From positions 1 to 25,654 of the forward strand of contig JAURGS010000007.1 of NCBI GenBank assembly GCA_030833685.1: a DNA stretch of 25,654 nucleotides, given 5' to 3'. Source of the stretch: Rhodoferax sp. (lineage in GTDB: Bacteria > Pseudomonadota > Gammaproteobacteria > Burkholderiales > Burkholderiaceae_C). The position numbers and the translations under genes are program-made. The notes below the pieces were generated by a model. It was not told the DNA's origin. It did no database searches and was given only the letters and a program-made list of their open reading frames with translations. The first letter of the stretch is position 1; the number at the start of each line of letters is the position of its first letter. This document shows positions 7,691 to 14,950 of this stretch, in pieces.

Positions 7691-8704
7691 ATGCAAGAAA
7701 ACCAAATGATTGTGCTGAAAAGCCGGCCCAACCCCCAGGCCACAGTCGATAACTTTGAACTCAAGCGCGCGCCCATTGCCCCGCTTCAGGCAGGCCAGGT
7801 TCTGGTTCGTCATCACTACTTGAGCCTGGATCCCTACATGCGTGGGCGCATGAATGAGGGCAAGAGTTACGCTGCAGCGCAGGCGTTGGGCGAGGTCATG
7901 ATCGGCGGCACCGTTGGTGAGGTTGTGCAATCCGAGCATGCCGGGTATGCCGTGGGCGATTCGGTGGTTGGGATGGGCGGATGGCAGCTGTACAGCGTGG
8001 TCAACGGCGATACCCCAGGCGCCTTGCACAAGGTCGACGTGCAGCATGTCCCGATCAGCGCCTACCTGGGTGCGGTTGGCATGCCAGGGGTTACGGCGTG
8101 GTGGGGGCTGGTGCGCATTATTGAACCCAAGGCGGGCGAGACTGTGGTGGTCAGCGCAGCCGCTGGCGCGGTGGGTAGTGCGTTGGGCGCCCTGGCCAAG
8201 GCTCGGGGCTGTCGGGTCGTGGGCATTGCCGGTGGTGCTGCTAAGTGTGCTTACGTAGAAAAAGAACTGGGCTTTGATGCCTGTGTGGACTACAAGGCGC
8301 ACCGGGATGTGGACGCACTCTCGCGGGCACTGAAGGCGGCGTGCCCGAACGGCATTGACGGTTATTTCGAAAATGTGGGAGGCGTCGTCACCGATGCGGT
8401 CATGCGGCGCATGAATGCCTTTGGTCGTATCGCTGTTTGCGGAATGATTTCCAGATACGATGGCGCGGCCGTGGTGATGGCTGACCCCTCTTTGATTTTG
8501 ATTAACCGCCTGAAGGTCCAGGGCTTTATCGTCAGCGAGCACATGCAGGATTGGCCTGCGGCTCTGCGCGAGCTCGCGGGTCTGTACATCAGTGGCAAGC
8601 TCCGGCCGCGCGAGACGATTGCTGAGGGACTGGCAGCCGCACCCCGTGCATTTTTGGGCTTGCTAAAAGGGGAGAACCTTGGTAAACAGCTCGTGCGGCT
8701 GTGA
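7691..8704 (+). CDS. NADP-dependent oxidoreductase, zinc-free MDR (CurA/leukotriene B4 dehydrogenase-like)
   Basis: This is a medium-chain reductase of 337 residues that lacks the zinc ligands of alcohol dehydrogenases. The early motif YLSLDPYMRGRM (43-54), the nucleotide-binding AAAGAVGSALG (156-166), GIAGG (178-182) and K185 place it with 2-alkenal/2-enone reductases such as CurA and prostaglandin reductases. It would reduce the double bond of an alpha,beta-unsaturated carbonyl with NADPH. ATG 7691 lacks a clear ribosome-binding site; ATG 7706 five codons later is an equally plausible start. It is 32 bases after the thioesterase. A 7-base inverted repeat begins directly after the stop codon. 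Confidence 0.9.
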   Translation: MQENQMIVLKSRPNPQATVDNFELKRAPIAPLQAGQVLVRHHYLSLDPYMRGRMNEGKSYAAAQALGEVMIGGTVGEVVQSEHAGYAVGDSVVGMGGWQLYSVVNGDTPGALHKVDVQHVPISAYLGAVGMPGVTAWWGLVRIIEPKAGETVVVSAAAGAVGSALGALAKARGCRVVGIAGGAAKCAYVEKELGFDACVDYKAHRDVDALSRALKAACPNGIDGYFENVGGVVTDAVMRRMNAFGRIAVCGMISRYDGAAVVMADPSLILINRLKVQGFIVSEHMQDWPAALRELAGLYISGKLRPRETIAEGLAAAPRAFLGLLKGENLGKQLVRL

Positions 8705-8731
8705 CCGCAGCAGTGGCTCAAGGGGCTGCGG
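8705..8731 (+). repeat. Inverted repeat (possible RNA hairpin) after the MDR gene
   Basis: CCGCAGC at 8705-8711 is exactly repeated in reverse as GCTGCGG at 8725-8731, starting at the base after the stop codon. No T-run follows, so it is not a standard intrinsic terminator. It may stabilise the upstream transcript end or trim read-through into the acetyltransferase gene. Confidence 0.45.
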
Positions 8732-8781
8732 GTGACGTGGTGAAGCTGAACTGCGCCTTGCAATGAACTAAGGAGCTTTGG

Positions 8782-9324
8782 ATGTCGTTTCATTTGTGGT
8801 CATTTGGCCAGAATTCGAAAGGTGGCCAGGATGTGATGCTTTGGCGTTTGATGGCGTTTGGCGATCTGCGCGTCGAAGAACTCTATGAAGTCATGCGCTT
8901 GCGCACGGAGGTCTTCGTGCTCGAGCAACAGTGTCTGTACCAGGACATGGATGGTGCAGACCCGAAGGCCATGCATGTGCTGGGCGTGCGTCATGGCGAA
9001 CTGCAAGCTTATGCACGGTGTTTTGCCCCGGGCGTGAAGTTTTCTGAAGCGACTATCGGACGCGTTCTGACGCGTCTAAGTGTCCGCAGGACTGGCCTGG
9101 GCCATGAGTTGATGGAGCAGGCCATCAGTGCTGTCAGCCAGGTCTGGGGTCCGCAGCCGATTCGCATTGGTGCGCAAAGACAGTTGATCGGCTACTACGC
9201 GCAGCATGGCTTCAAGGTCGCTAGCGGACCCTACGACGAAGATGGCATCGAGCATGTCGAAATGTTGCTTCCCAATAGCCATGAGTGGCACAAACGTGCA
9301 CGCGAGGCCACACCGTCGGCCTGA
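8782..9324 (+). CDS. elaA: GNAT-family N-acetyltransferase, ElaA type
   Basis: The 180-residue protein resembles E. coli ElaA throughout its last 160 residues: a VFVLEQQC segment, YQDMDGAD, the acetyl-CoA loop region GRVLTRLSVRRTGLGHELM, GAQRQLIGYYAQHGF and a closing YDEDGIEHVEM. It would use acetyl-CoA to acetylate an unidentified amine or protein. E. coli ElaA is about 153 residues; the extra 20 at the front precede VMLWRLMAF. The start at 8782 is kept because AAGGAG lies seven bases upstream; GTG 8833 or ATG 8836 would give the family length. It follows the MDR gene by 77 bases and reads in the same direction, but a link to the pathway is not shown. Confidence 0.85.
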   Translation: MSFHLWSFGQNSKGGQDVMLWRLMAFGDLRVEELYEVMRLRTEVFVLEQQCLYQDMDGADPKAMHVLGVRHGELQAYARCFAPGVKFSEATIGRVLTRLSVRRTGLGHELMEQAISAVSQVWGPQPIRIGAQRQLIGYYAQHGFKVASGPYDEDGIEHVEMLLPNSHEWHKRAREATPSA

Positions 9325-9365
9325 GCTGCGGGGGCCAGACCAGCGCTTGATCGGAGTATGTGGAC

Positions 9366-10289
9366 GTGAGTAAAAACTTCACAGGCCAAACCGCCGTGAT
9401 CACCGGAGCTGGTTCGGGGTTGGGTTTGGAAGTAGCCCGAATGGCCGCGCAAGAGGGGATGAATCTTGTGATTGCGGACATCCAAGCTGATGCCTTGGCC
9501 TTGGCCGAGCAGGCATTGCAGCAATACGGGGTGCGAGTCCAGGCTTTTGTGACGGATGTTGCCAAGTCCGAGCAAGTGCTAGATCTGGCGCGCAAGACGC
9601 AGCTTGCATTTGGCGCGCCCCACCTGGTGTTCAATAACGCTGGCGTGGGCAGTGGTGGCTTGATCTGGGAGACCAGTGAGCAGGACTGGCAGTGGGTTCT
9701 TGGTGTGAACCTGATGGGCGTGGTCAACGGGGTTCGCAGTTTCACACCGATGATGCTGCAGGCTGCCCGCCTGGACCCCCACTACCGTGGCTATATTGTC
9801 AACACGGCCAGCATGGCCGGTTTGGTTTGTGTGCCCAATATGGGCGTGTACAACGTGAGCAAGCACGCCGTGGTTGCCCTAAGCGAAACGCTGTTTCATG
9901 ATTTGGCGCTGGTGACCGAGCAGGTTCGTGCAGCGGTTCTATGCCCTTATTTCGTTCCAACCGGCATCAGCAGGAGCGAGCGCAACCGCAATGGCGGCGT
10001 AGGTGGTGTACCAGAGTCGCTCACACCCAGCCAGCAGCTGAGTCGCCAAATGATGGACAAGGCGGTCAGCTCAGCAAAGGTCAGCGCAGCGCAGGTTGCC
10101 CTGCAGGTGTTTGATGCCTTGCGCCAGGACCGCTTTTACATCTACAGCCATCCCAAGGCCTTGCAGGGTGTGTCGCAGCGGTTTGAGGACCTCATGGCAG
10201 CGCGCAACCCCCGTGACCCCTACGCTGACGCTCCGCAGCTAGCGGCCTTGTTGCGAAACGCGCTGGCAGGCGAGTCAAACCTCAACTGA
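9366..10289 (+). CDS. Second short-chain dehydrogenase/reductase
   Basis: This classical SDR has TGAGSGLG at residues 13-20, NNAG at 90-93, S149, Y162 and K166 (YNVSK). D38 at the end of the second strand favours NAD. With 307 residues it is longer than the minimal 250, having extra sequence after the active site (about residues 195-300) that carries a capping or tail region. GTG 9366 is chosen because GGAG at 9353-9356 lies nine bases upstream; GTG 9360 two codons earlier would leave only three bases. Only 41 bases separate it from the acetyltransferase gene. It shares little obvious sequence with the other SDR here beyond the motifs. The substrate is unknown. Confidence 0.87.
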   Translation: MSKNFTGQTAVITGAGSGLGLEVARMAAQEGMNLVIADIQADALALAEQALQQYGVRVQAFVTDVAKSEQVLDLARKTQLAFGAPHLVFNNAGVGSGGLIWETSEQDWQWVLGVNLMGVVNGVRSFTPMMLQAARLDPHYRGYIVNTASMAGLVCVPNMGVYNVSKHAVVALSETLFHDLALVTEQVRAAVLCPYFVPTGISRSERNRNGGVGGVPESLTPSQQLSRQMMDKAVSSAKVSAAQVALQVFDALRQDRFYIYSHPKALQGVSQRFEDLMAARNPRDPYADAPQLAALLRNALAGESNLN

Positions 10290-10311
10290 CAAGCGAAAAG
10301 CGTCTTGGTGC

Positions 10312-10337
10312 TTGACCAGTGGTCTTGGTCAGCTGAC
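10312..10337. promoter_or_regulatory. Nested palindromes before the HDOD gene (operator-like)
   Basis: GACCA-G-TGGTC (10314-10324) and the perfect 10-base palindrome GTCAGCTGAC (10328-10337) lie side by side. TGACCA (10313-10318) is also matched by TGGTCA (10326-10331). Overlapping dyads of this size are typical of a dimeric regulator site, but no regulator gene is in the window. Confidence 0.3.
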
Positions 10338-10410
10338 TTGGGCTTGATCGGGCTTGACTGGAGGCTTGGGTTGACGGTCATCGCCTGGCCTATTGCCCAT
10401 GTTGATCGGC

Positions 10411-10416
10411 GACAAT
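10411..10416 (+). promoter_or_regulatory. Possible -10 element for the HDOD-patatin-comEC genes
   Basis: GACAAT in the context GGCGACAATCG is a good match to a sigma-70 -10 box and lies 54 bases before ATG 10470. No clear -35 hexamer is at the right distance. It would start transcription inside the 180-base gap, consistent with a new transcription unit. Confidence 0.3.
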
Positions 10417-10469
10417 CGCTGTGCAACGAGTCAGGGCAGGACGCCAAGGCGCAGCCTGCCACCTTATTT

Positions 10470-11294
10470 ATGCATTTGCCGGATTTATTGACGCTTCCTT
10501 TTGCGCCGCCGAGTTTGCCCAGAGCAGAGGTTTTGCTAATGGCTGAGCTTGACGCCGGCGCGCCCGACCTGCGTCGCGTGGACCAGTTGCTGGCCAGCGA
10601 TCCGGCGCTGAGTCTTTTGATTCTGCGTCAAGCCAATTCCAAGAGTTACGGCCTTAGCGGACTGATTCACAGTGTCAGTGAGGCGCTGGCTGTTTTGAGT
10701 CTGCGTCGCGTGCGTGAAATCGTGCTTGAAAACGCCGGTGCACTGAGCACTTTTGGCCAAGTGCCGGGCTTGCCGCTGGAGCAGTTCTGGCGTTACAGCG
10801 TGGACTGCGCAAAAGTGGCCCGATCTCTTGCTGCGTTCCTGCGTTTGAACCAACAGGCGGCCTACACCGCTGGATTGGTGCATGGCCTGGGTCTGTTGAT
10901 GATGCGTAAAAACATGCCCCAGGTTCTGGCTCTCGATGTGCAACTGCCACCCATGGGCTTGTTGCGGGCGCGCTTGGAGCGCCACAGCCTGGGCTTTTGT
11001 TTTTCGCAGGTCAGTGGGCAGTTGGCCCGGCAGGCGGGGTTGCCGGGCGTGATTGGAGATGCCTTGGATTACCAGCATGAGCCGTTTGACAACGAGGCCT
11101 ACGAGCCCCTGGCAGGCGTGCTGAATCTGGCGGTGTGGCGTGCCAGGACTTTACAAGCGGGGCTCAAGGGCAATCACCTGACCGTGACGTTTCCTTCTGA
11201 GGTCGCCGAGGTGCTGGGCCTGGACATCGACATGGTTTTGCAGCAGGATCCGATCGATTGGTCGGCACAGAACACTGGTTTTGGCAGGCTCTGA
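10470..11294 (+). CDS. HDOD domain-containing protein
   Basis: The 274-residue protein matches the HDOD pattern: an N-terminal DPALSLLILRQANS segment (44-57), a helical core with a SVSEALAVLSLRRVREIVL stretch, and a degenerate HD site, HGLG at 138-141, in which the metal-binding aspartate is replaced by glycine. HDOD proteins generally lack phosphohydrolase activity and act as signalling or scaffold modules. No second output domain is present. ATG 10470 is chosen because the open frame upstream (to TTG 10305) covers the palindromes and putative promoter and does not look like protein; the ATG itself lacks a clear ribosome-binding site. The next gene begins six bases after the stop. Confidence 0.8.
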   Translation: MHLPDLLTLPFAPPSLPRAEVLLMAELDAGAPDLRRVDQLLASDPALSLLILRQANSKSYGLSGLIHSVSEALAVLSLRRVREIVLENAGALSTFGQVPGLPLEQFWRYSVDCAKVARSLAAFLRLNQQAAYTAGLVHGLGLLMMRKNMPQVLALDVQLPPMGLLRARLERHSLGFCFSQVSGQLARQAGLPGVIGDALDYQHEPFDNEAYEPLAGVLNLAVWRARTLQAGLKGNHLTVTFPSEVAEVLGLDIDMVLQQDPIDWSAQNTGFGRL

Positions 11295-11300
11295 GTCGAT

Positions 11301-12377
11301 ATGAAGGCGTTGGCGATTTATGCTGGCCGCAAAGCGTTCCGGCATATTGAGCGCAATGGTTTGAGCAGCAGTGATGTGCGCGTGGTTGCGGGTGCTGCCG
11401 GTGGCCCCAAGGGCTTGATTCTGGGGCCCTTGGACCGTTTTCTTTTTGGCCAGTGGTTGCCGCAAACGTCTGCTCCAGTGGACCTTGTCGGTGGCTCAAT
11501 CGGCGCCTGCCGCATGGCCGCAGCCTGCATGGACGATCCGCGCCAGGCGTTCGAGTCCTTTGAGCGAGGCTATGTTGCGCAGGATTACCCGGTTTTGCCT
11601 GGCGAGCGGCGCCCGCCTGCGCATCGGGTCAGTGCTTTGTTCAACAAGACTTTGCGCGGCTTTTATGGTGATGCCCTGGACGCGGTCTTGCACCACCCAA
11701 AATACCGGCTGCATGTGATCACCTCCCGGGGCAAGGGTCTGCTTTCTCGCGGTGGGCCTTGGTCGACGTTGGCTGGCTTTTTTCAGGCTTATGCCCGCAA
11801 TCTGCGCAGTCGCCAGGCTTTGGCCGGCAGTTTGGAGCGGGTTGTTTTTTCGAGCCCCCGGCCCTCGGGCCCAGCAGCGCTGCCCTTTATCGCCGATGAT
11901 TTTCCGACGCTCCAGGTGGCTTTGACTGCCGAGAACTGTTTGGCCGCCATGCAAGCCAGTTGCTCGATTCCGTTTGTGCTGGAGCCTGTCAGCGCGATTG
12001 CTGGTGCGCCGCCGGGCCAGTATTGGGACGGGGGGCTGGTGGACTATCACCTGCACTTGAACTACCAACAGCTCGTGTTGTATCCGCATTTTCAGCGTGA
12101 GGTGGTTCCTGGCTGGCTCGACAAGCATCTCAAAAAGCGGCACCAGGCAACATCGTTTTTGGACTGGGTGATATTGCTCGCCCCTCAATCGCAATGGGTG
12201 GCTTCACTGCCCAACGCCAAGCTGCCTGACCGCAGTGATTTCACGCACTATGCCAGAGATGTCCCGGCGCGGCAAAAGGTCTGGCGAGCGGCTGTTTCAG
12301 CCAGCGAACAACTGGCCCAGGAGTGGGCCCAGTGGCTTGAGCATGCCGACATCAGACAGGTTATTGCGCTGAACTGA
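11301..12377 (+). CDS. Patatin-like phospholipase
   Basis: This 358-residue protein has the patatin catalytic dyad and oxyanion loop. The glycine-rich loop GAAGGPKG is at 31-38, the nucleophile S66 in GGSIG, and the aspartate D243 in DGG. Such enzymes hydrolyse acyl esters of phospholipids or other lipids. No signal peptide or membrane segment is evident, so it is probably cytoplasmic or peripherally membrane-bound. It sits six bases after the HDOD gene and three bases before comEC, so it is very likely on one transcript with both. Released fatty acids could feed the beta-oxidation genes on either side, but this is only inferred from proximity. Confidence 0.88.
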   Translation: MKALAIYAGRKAFRHIERNGLSSSDVRVVAGAAGGPKGLILGPLDRFLFGQWLPQTSAPVDLVGGSIGACRMAAACMDDPRQAFESFERGYVAQDYPVLPGERRPPAHRVSALFNKTLRGFYGDALDAVLHHPKYRLHVITSRGKGLLSRGGPWSTLAGFFQAYARNLRSRQALAGSLERVVFSSPRPSGPAALPFIADDFPTLQVALTAENCLAAMQASCSIPFVLEPVSAIAGAPPGQYWDGGLVDYHLHLNYQQLVLYPHFQREVVPGWLDKHLKKRHQATSFLDWVILLAPQSQWVASLPNAKLPDRSDFTHYARDVPARQKVWRAAVSASEQLAQEWAQWLEHADIRQVIALN

Positions 12378-12380
12378 GGT

Positions 12381-14858
12381 ATGACTCGCAGCATTTCCCC
12401 TGCAGCGGTGGGCCATGTCGGCCTCACATGGCCGCTTGCCGGGGTGATCGCGGGCTGTGCTTTTCAACTTCAGCAAGCGACCCTGTGGTCTTCCACAAGC
12501 TACCTGGCGCTTGCTGTGCTCGCGTTGCTGGGTTCAATCAGCGGCGTGCGCATCCTGCGCAGGCGTGCTGGGCACGACACAGCAGCGGCAGTCTTGCTGA
12601 GTCTTGGCATGCTGGCCATTGGCTTTTCGGTAACGGGTTGGCGCGCGGCCGAACAGGCAAGCCATGCGCTCAGGCCAGAGCTGGAGGGGCGCGATATGGA
12701 GCTCACTGGGGTGGTGACCGATATGCCCCAATACCGACAAACCGGTGTGCGCTTTGGCTTTCAGGTTGAAGACGCCTCCTTGAATGGTGAGCCTGTTGCA
12801 GTGCCGTCTCACCTGAGCCTGAGTTGGTACTTTGGTCAACCCTCGGATTGGGTGCAGACCGATACGCAGGCAGAGGGTGACACAGCTTCCGCTCAGACAG
12901 GGGCGGGCAGCGCTGCGGTGTCCTCCCCGGTTCGTGCAGGCGAGCGATGGCGCTTGCGTGTGCGGCTCAAAGCCCCGCATGGTGCCTTGAATCCTTTTGG
13001 CTATGACAGCGAGCTTCGTTACTGGGAGCGAGGTATCCAAGCTGTGGGGTACGTCCGGCAAGGCCCTAAAGAGACACCGCCTGAGCGGCTCACACAAAGC
13101 TGGCGTCATCCGATTGAGTTAGCACGTCAACAGGTGCGCGAACGTCTGAGCCAACAAGGCTTGGCATCAAGACCTGCTGGCGTGATTGCGGCCTTGGTGC
13201 TGGGCGATCAGGCCGCTATCGAGCAGACTGACTGGCTTATTTTCCGAAAAGCTGGCGTGGCGCATCTGATGAGTATTTCAGGTTTGCACATCACCATGTT
13301 TGCCTGGTTGGCCATGCGACTGCTGGCCTTGGTCTGGCGTCAGTCGACCCGGCTGTGTCGGTGGTGGCCAGCGCCTCAGGCGGCCTTATTCGGTGGGCTT
13401 GTGTTGGCCTTCGCTTACGCGCTATTCAGTGGCTGGGAGGTTCCTGCCCAACGCACCGTGCTGATGCTGGGCGTCGTCAGCGCGCTGCGCGGCCTGGGTC
13501 TGCGCTGGCCTTGGCCGCAGGTCTGGCTCCTGGCCTGTGCTGTGGTGGTCATGGTTGACCCCTGGGCCTTGCTGCAAGCGGGGTTCTGGCTGAGTTTTGT
13601 GGCTGTTGGCATCCTGTTTGCCAGTGGCCCCGGGCCTGCCCAGCAAGCCCATGTCGGCAGTTTGACTTACCTAGCCAGAATGGTTCGTGAACAGGCCTTG
13701 ATTGGCCTGGCCTTGGCGCCGTTGTCGCTCTTGCTGTTTGGCCAGTTCTCGTTAATTGGATTTGTTGCCAACCTGGTGGCTATCCCCTGGGTGACGCTGC
13801 TGGTGACCCCCTTATCCATGCTGGGGATGTTGTGGGCGCCGTTGTGGGCAATGGCTGCGGGGGCAGTTGATTTGCTGGTGAGCCTGTTGAGTGCATTCAC
13901 AGCGTGGCCGTGGGCCCTGTTTTCCCGAGCCCAAGCGCCTATTGTCCTGGGTGTTTTGGCGGTGCTCGGTGGTGCCTTTGTCGCCCTGCGGTTACCCTGG
14001 TCCATGCGCGCCTTGGCGCTGCTGCCGCTGCTGCCCGTCATGTTTTGGCAGCCACGGCCAGTGCCGATGGGTGAGTTTGAATTGATCGCTGCTGACATTG
14101 GTCAGGGTAATGCGGTTTTGGTTCGTACTCAGCATCACGCGCTTCTATATGACACCGGAGCGAGCTTCGGCCCTGATCATGATGCCGGGCAAGCCATCTT
14201 GCTCCCCCTGATGCGGGCTTTGGCGCTTGAGCTCGATCGGGTCGTGCTCAGTCACCAGGATTCGGATCACACGGGCGGCGCGGCTGCTGTGCTGTTGGCA
14301 CACGACAAGGCGGACGCCTGGGGCTCGGTGGACACCGATCATCCACTGCAACGGGTACGCCAGATTCAACCATGTGGGCTGGGACAGCGTTGGCAATGGG
14401 ATGGCGTCACGTTTGAATTTCTGTGGCCCCAACAGGGTGAGGCGCCAAACAAGGCCAAACCCAATTCGCGCAGTTGCGTTCTGCGCATTGCCAGTGCACA
14501 GGCCAGCGTTTTGTTGACTGGCGATATCGAAAAAAAGCAGGAGCGGCAGTTGTTGGATGGGCATAAGACCAGCCTGCGCGCTGATGTCTTGCTGGTGCCG
14601 CACCATGGCAGCAAAACATCTAGTAGCGATGCGTTCCTGGACGCCGTCGCGCCGACAACCGCTTTGCTGCAAGCGGGGTATCGCAACCGTTACGGTCACC
14701 CCGCACCCGAGGTGTCACAGCGCTACCTGGCGCGCGGTATTGACTTTCGCAGCACAGTGGCTTGCGGCGCGATCACGTGGCAGTCGTGGAGCCCTGGAGC
14801 CTTGTCTTGTCCACGCGTTCAACAACCGCGCTATTGGCGACACCAGGCCCCCTCCTGA
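12381..14858 (+). CDS. comEC: DNA internalization competence protein ComEC/Rec2
   Basis: ComEC forms the inner-membrane channel that takes up single-stranded DNA in natural transformation. The 825 residues have the full architecture: N-terminal helices and an OB-like region (about 1-240), the competence membrane domain starting near GDQAAIEQTDW with HLMSISGLHIT at 295-305, multiple helices to about 560, and a C-terminal metallo-beta-lactamase-like domain from about 566. That domain keeps DIGQGN, the metal motif HQDSDH at 625-630, LLTGDIE and VPHHGSKTS. A low-complexity T/A/G/S-rich insertion lies near residues 160-185. GAGG lies three bases before the ATG, close for a ribosome-binding site, so coupling to the patatin gene is likely. 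Nothing looks truncated. Confidence 0.93.
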   Translation: MTRSISPAAVGHVGLTWPLAGVIAGCAFQLQQATLWSSTSYLALAVLALLGSISGVRILRRRAGHDTAAAVLLSLGMLAIGFSVTGWRAAEQASHALRPELEGRDMELTGVVTDMPQYRQTGVRFGFQVEDASLNGEPVAVPSHLSLSWYFGQPSDWVQTDTQAEGDTASAQTGAGSAAVSSPVRAGERWRLRVRLKAPHGALNPFGYDSELRYWERGIQAVGYVRQGPKETPPERLTQSWRHPIELARQQVRERLSQQGLASRPAGVIAALVLGDQAAIEQTDWLIFRKAGVAHLMSISGLHITMFAWLAMRLLALVWRQSTRLCRWWPAPQAALFGGLVLAFAYALFSGWEVPAQRTVLMLGVVSALRGLGLRWPWPQVWLLACAVVVMVDPWALLQAGFWLSFVAVGILFASGPGPAQQAHVGSLTYLARMVREQALIGLALAPLSLLLFGQFSLIGFVANLVAIPWVTLLVTPLSMLGMLWAPLWAMAAGAVDLLVSLLSAFTAWPWALFSRAQAPIVLGVLAVLGGAFVALRLPWSMRALALLPLLPVMFWQPRPVPMGEFELIAADIGQGNAVLVRTQHHALLYDTGASFGPDHDAGQAILLPLMRALALELDRVVLSHQDSDHTGGAAAVLLAHDKADAWGSVDTDHPLQRVRQIQPCGLGQRWQWDGVTFEFLWPQQGEAPNKAKPNSRSCVLRIASAQASVLLTGDIEKKQERQLLDGHKTSLRADVLLVPHHGSKTSSSDAFLDAVAPTTALLQAGYRNRYGHPAPEVSQRYLARGIDFRSTVACGAITWQSWSPGALSCPRVQQPRYWRHQAPS

Positions 14859-14880
14859 GCGCGCCAAGCAAACCCTGCGG

Positions 14881-14901
14881 CAACGCTGTAAAACGGTGTT
14901 G
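14881..14901 (+). terminator. Possible hairpin between comEC and mltB
   Basis: CAACGCTG (14881-14888) can pair with CGGTGTTG (14894-14901) over eight pairs, two of them G-U, around a TAAAA loop. It lies in the 92-base gap between the convergent comEC and mltB genes, but no T-run follows, so terminator function is uncertain. Confidence 0.3.
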
Positions 14902-14950
14902 GACTGAGGACCTGAAATGTTTAACGCGCACGGGGTCGTGGTGTCTTGAC

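Noticed and set aside
10305..10469. Upstream extension of the HDOD protein from TTG 10305
   Set aside because: It covers repeated CTTG-rich sequence, palindromes and a -10-like box, and adds residues not typical of HDOD proteins.
12855..12945. Low-complexity T/A/G/S-rich stretch in ComEC as a possible insertion element
   Set aside because: It keeps the reading frame, has no terminal repeats, and lies in a variable loop of the OB-like region where length differences are expected.
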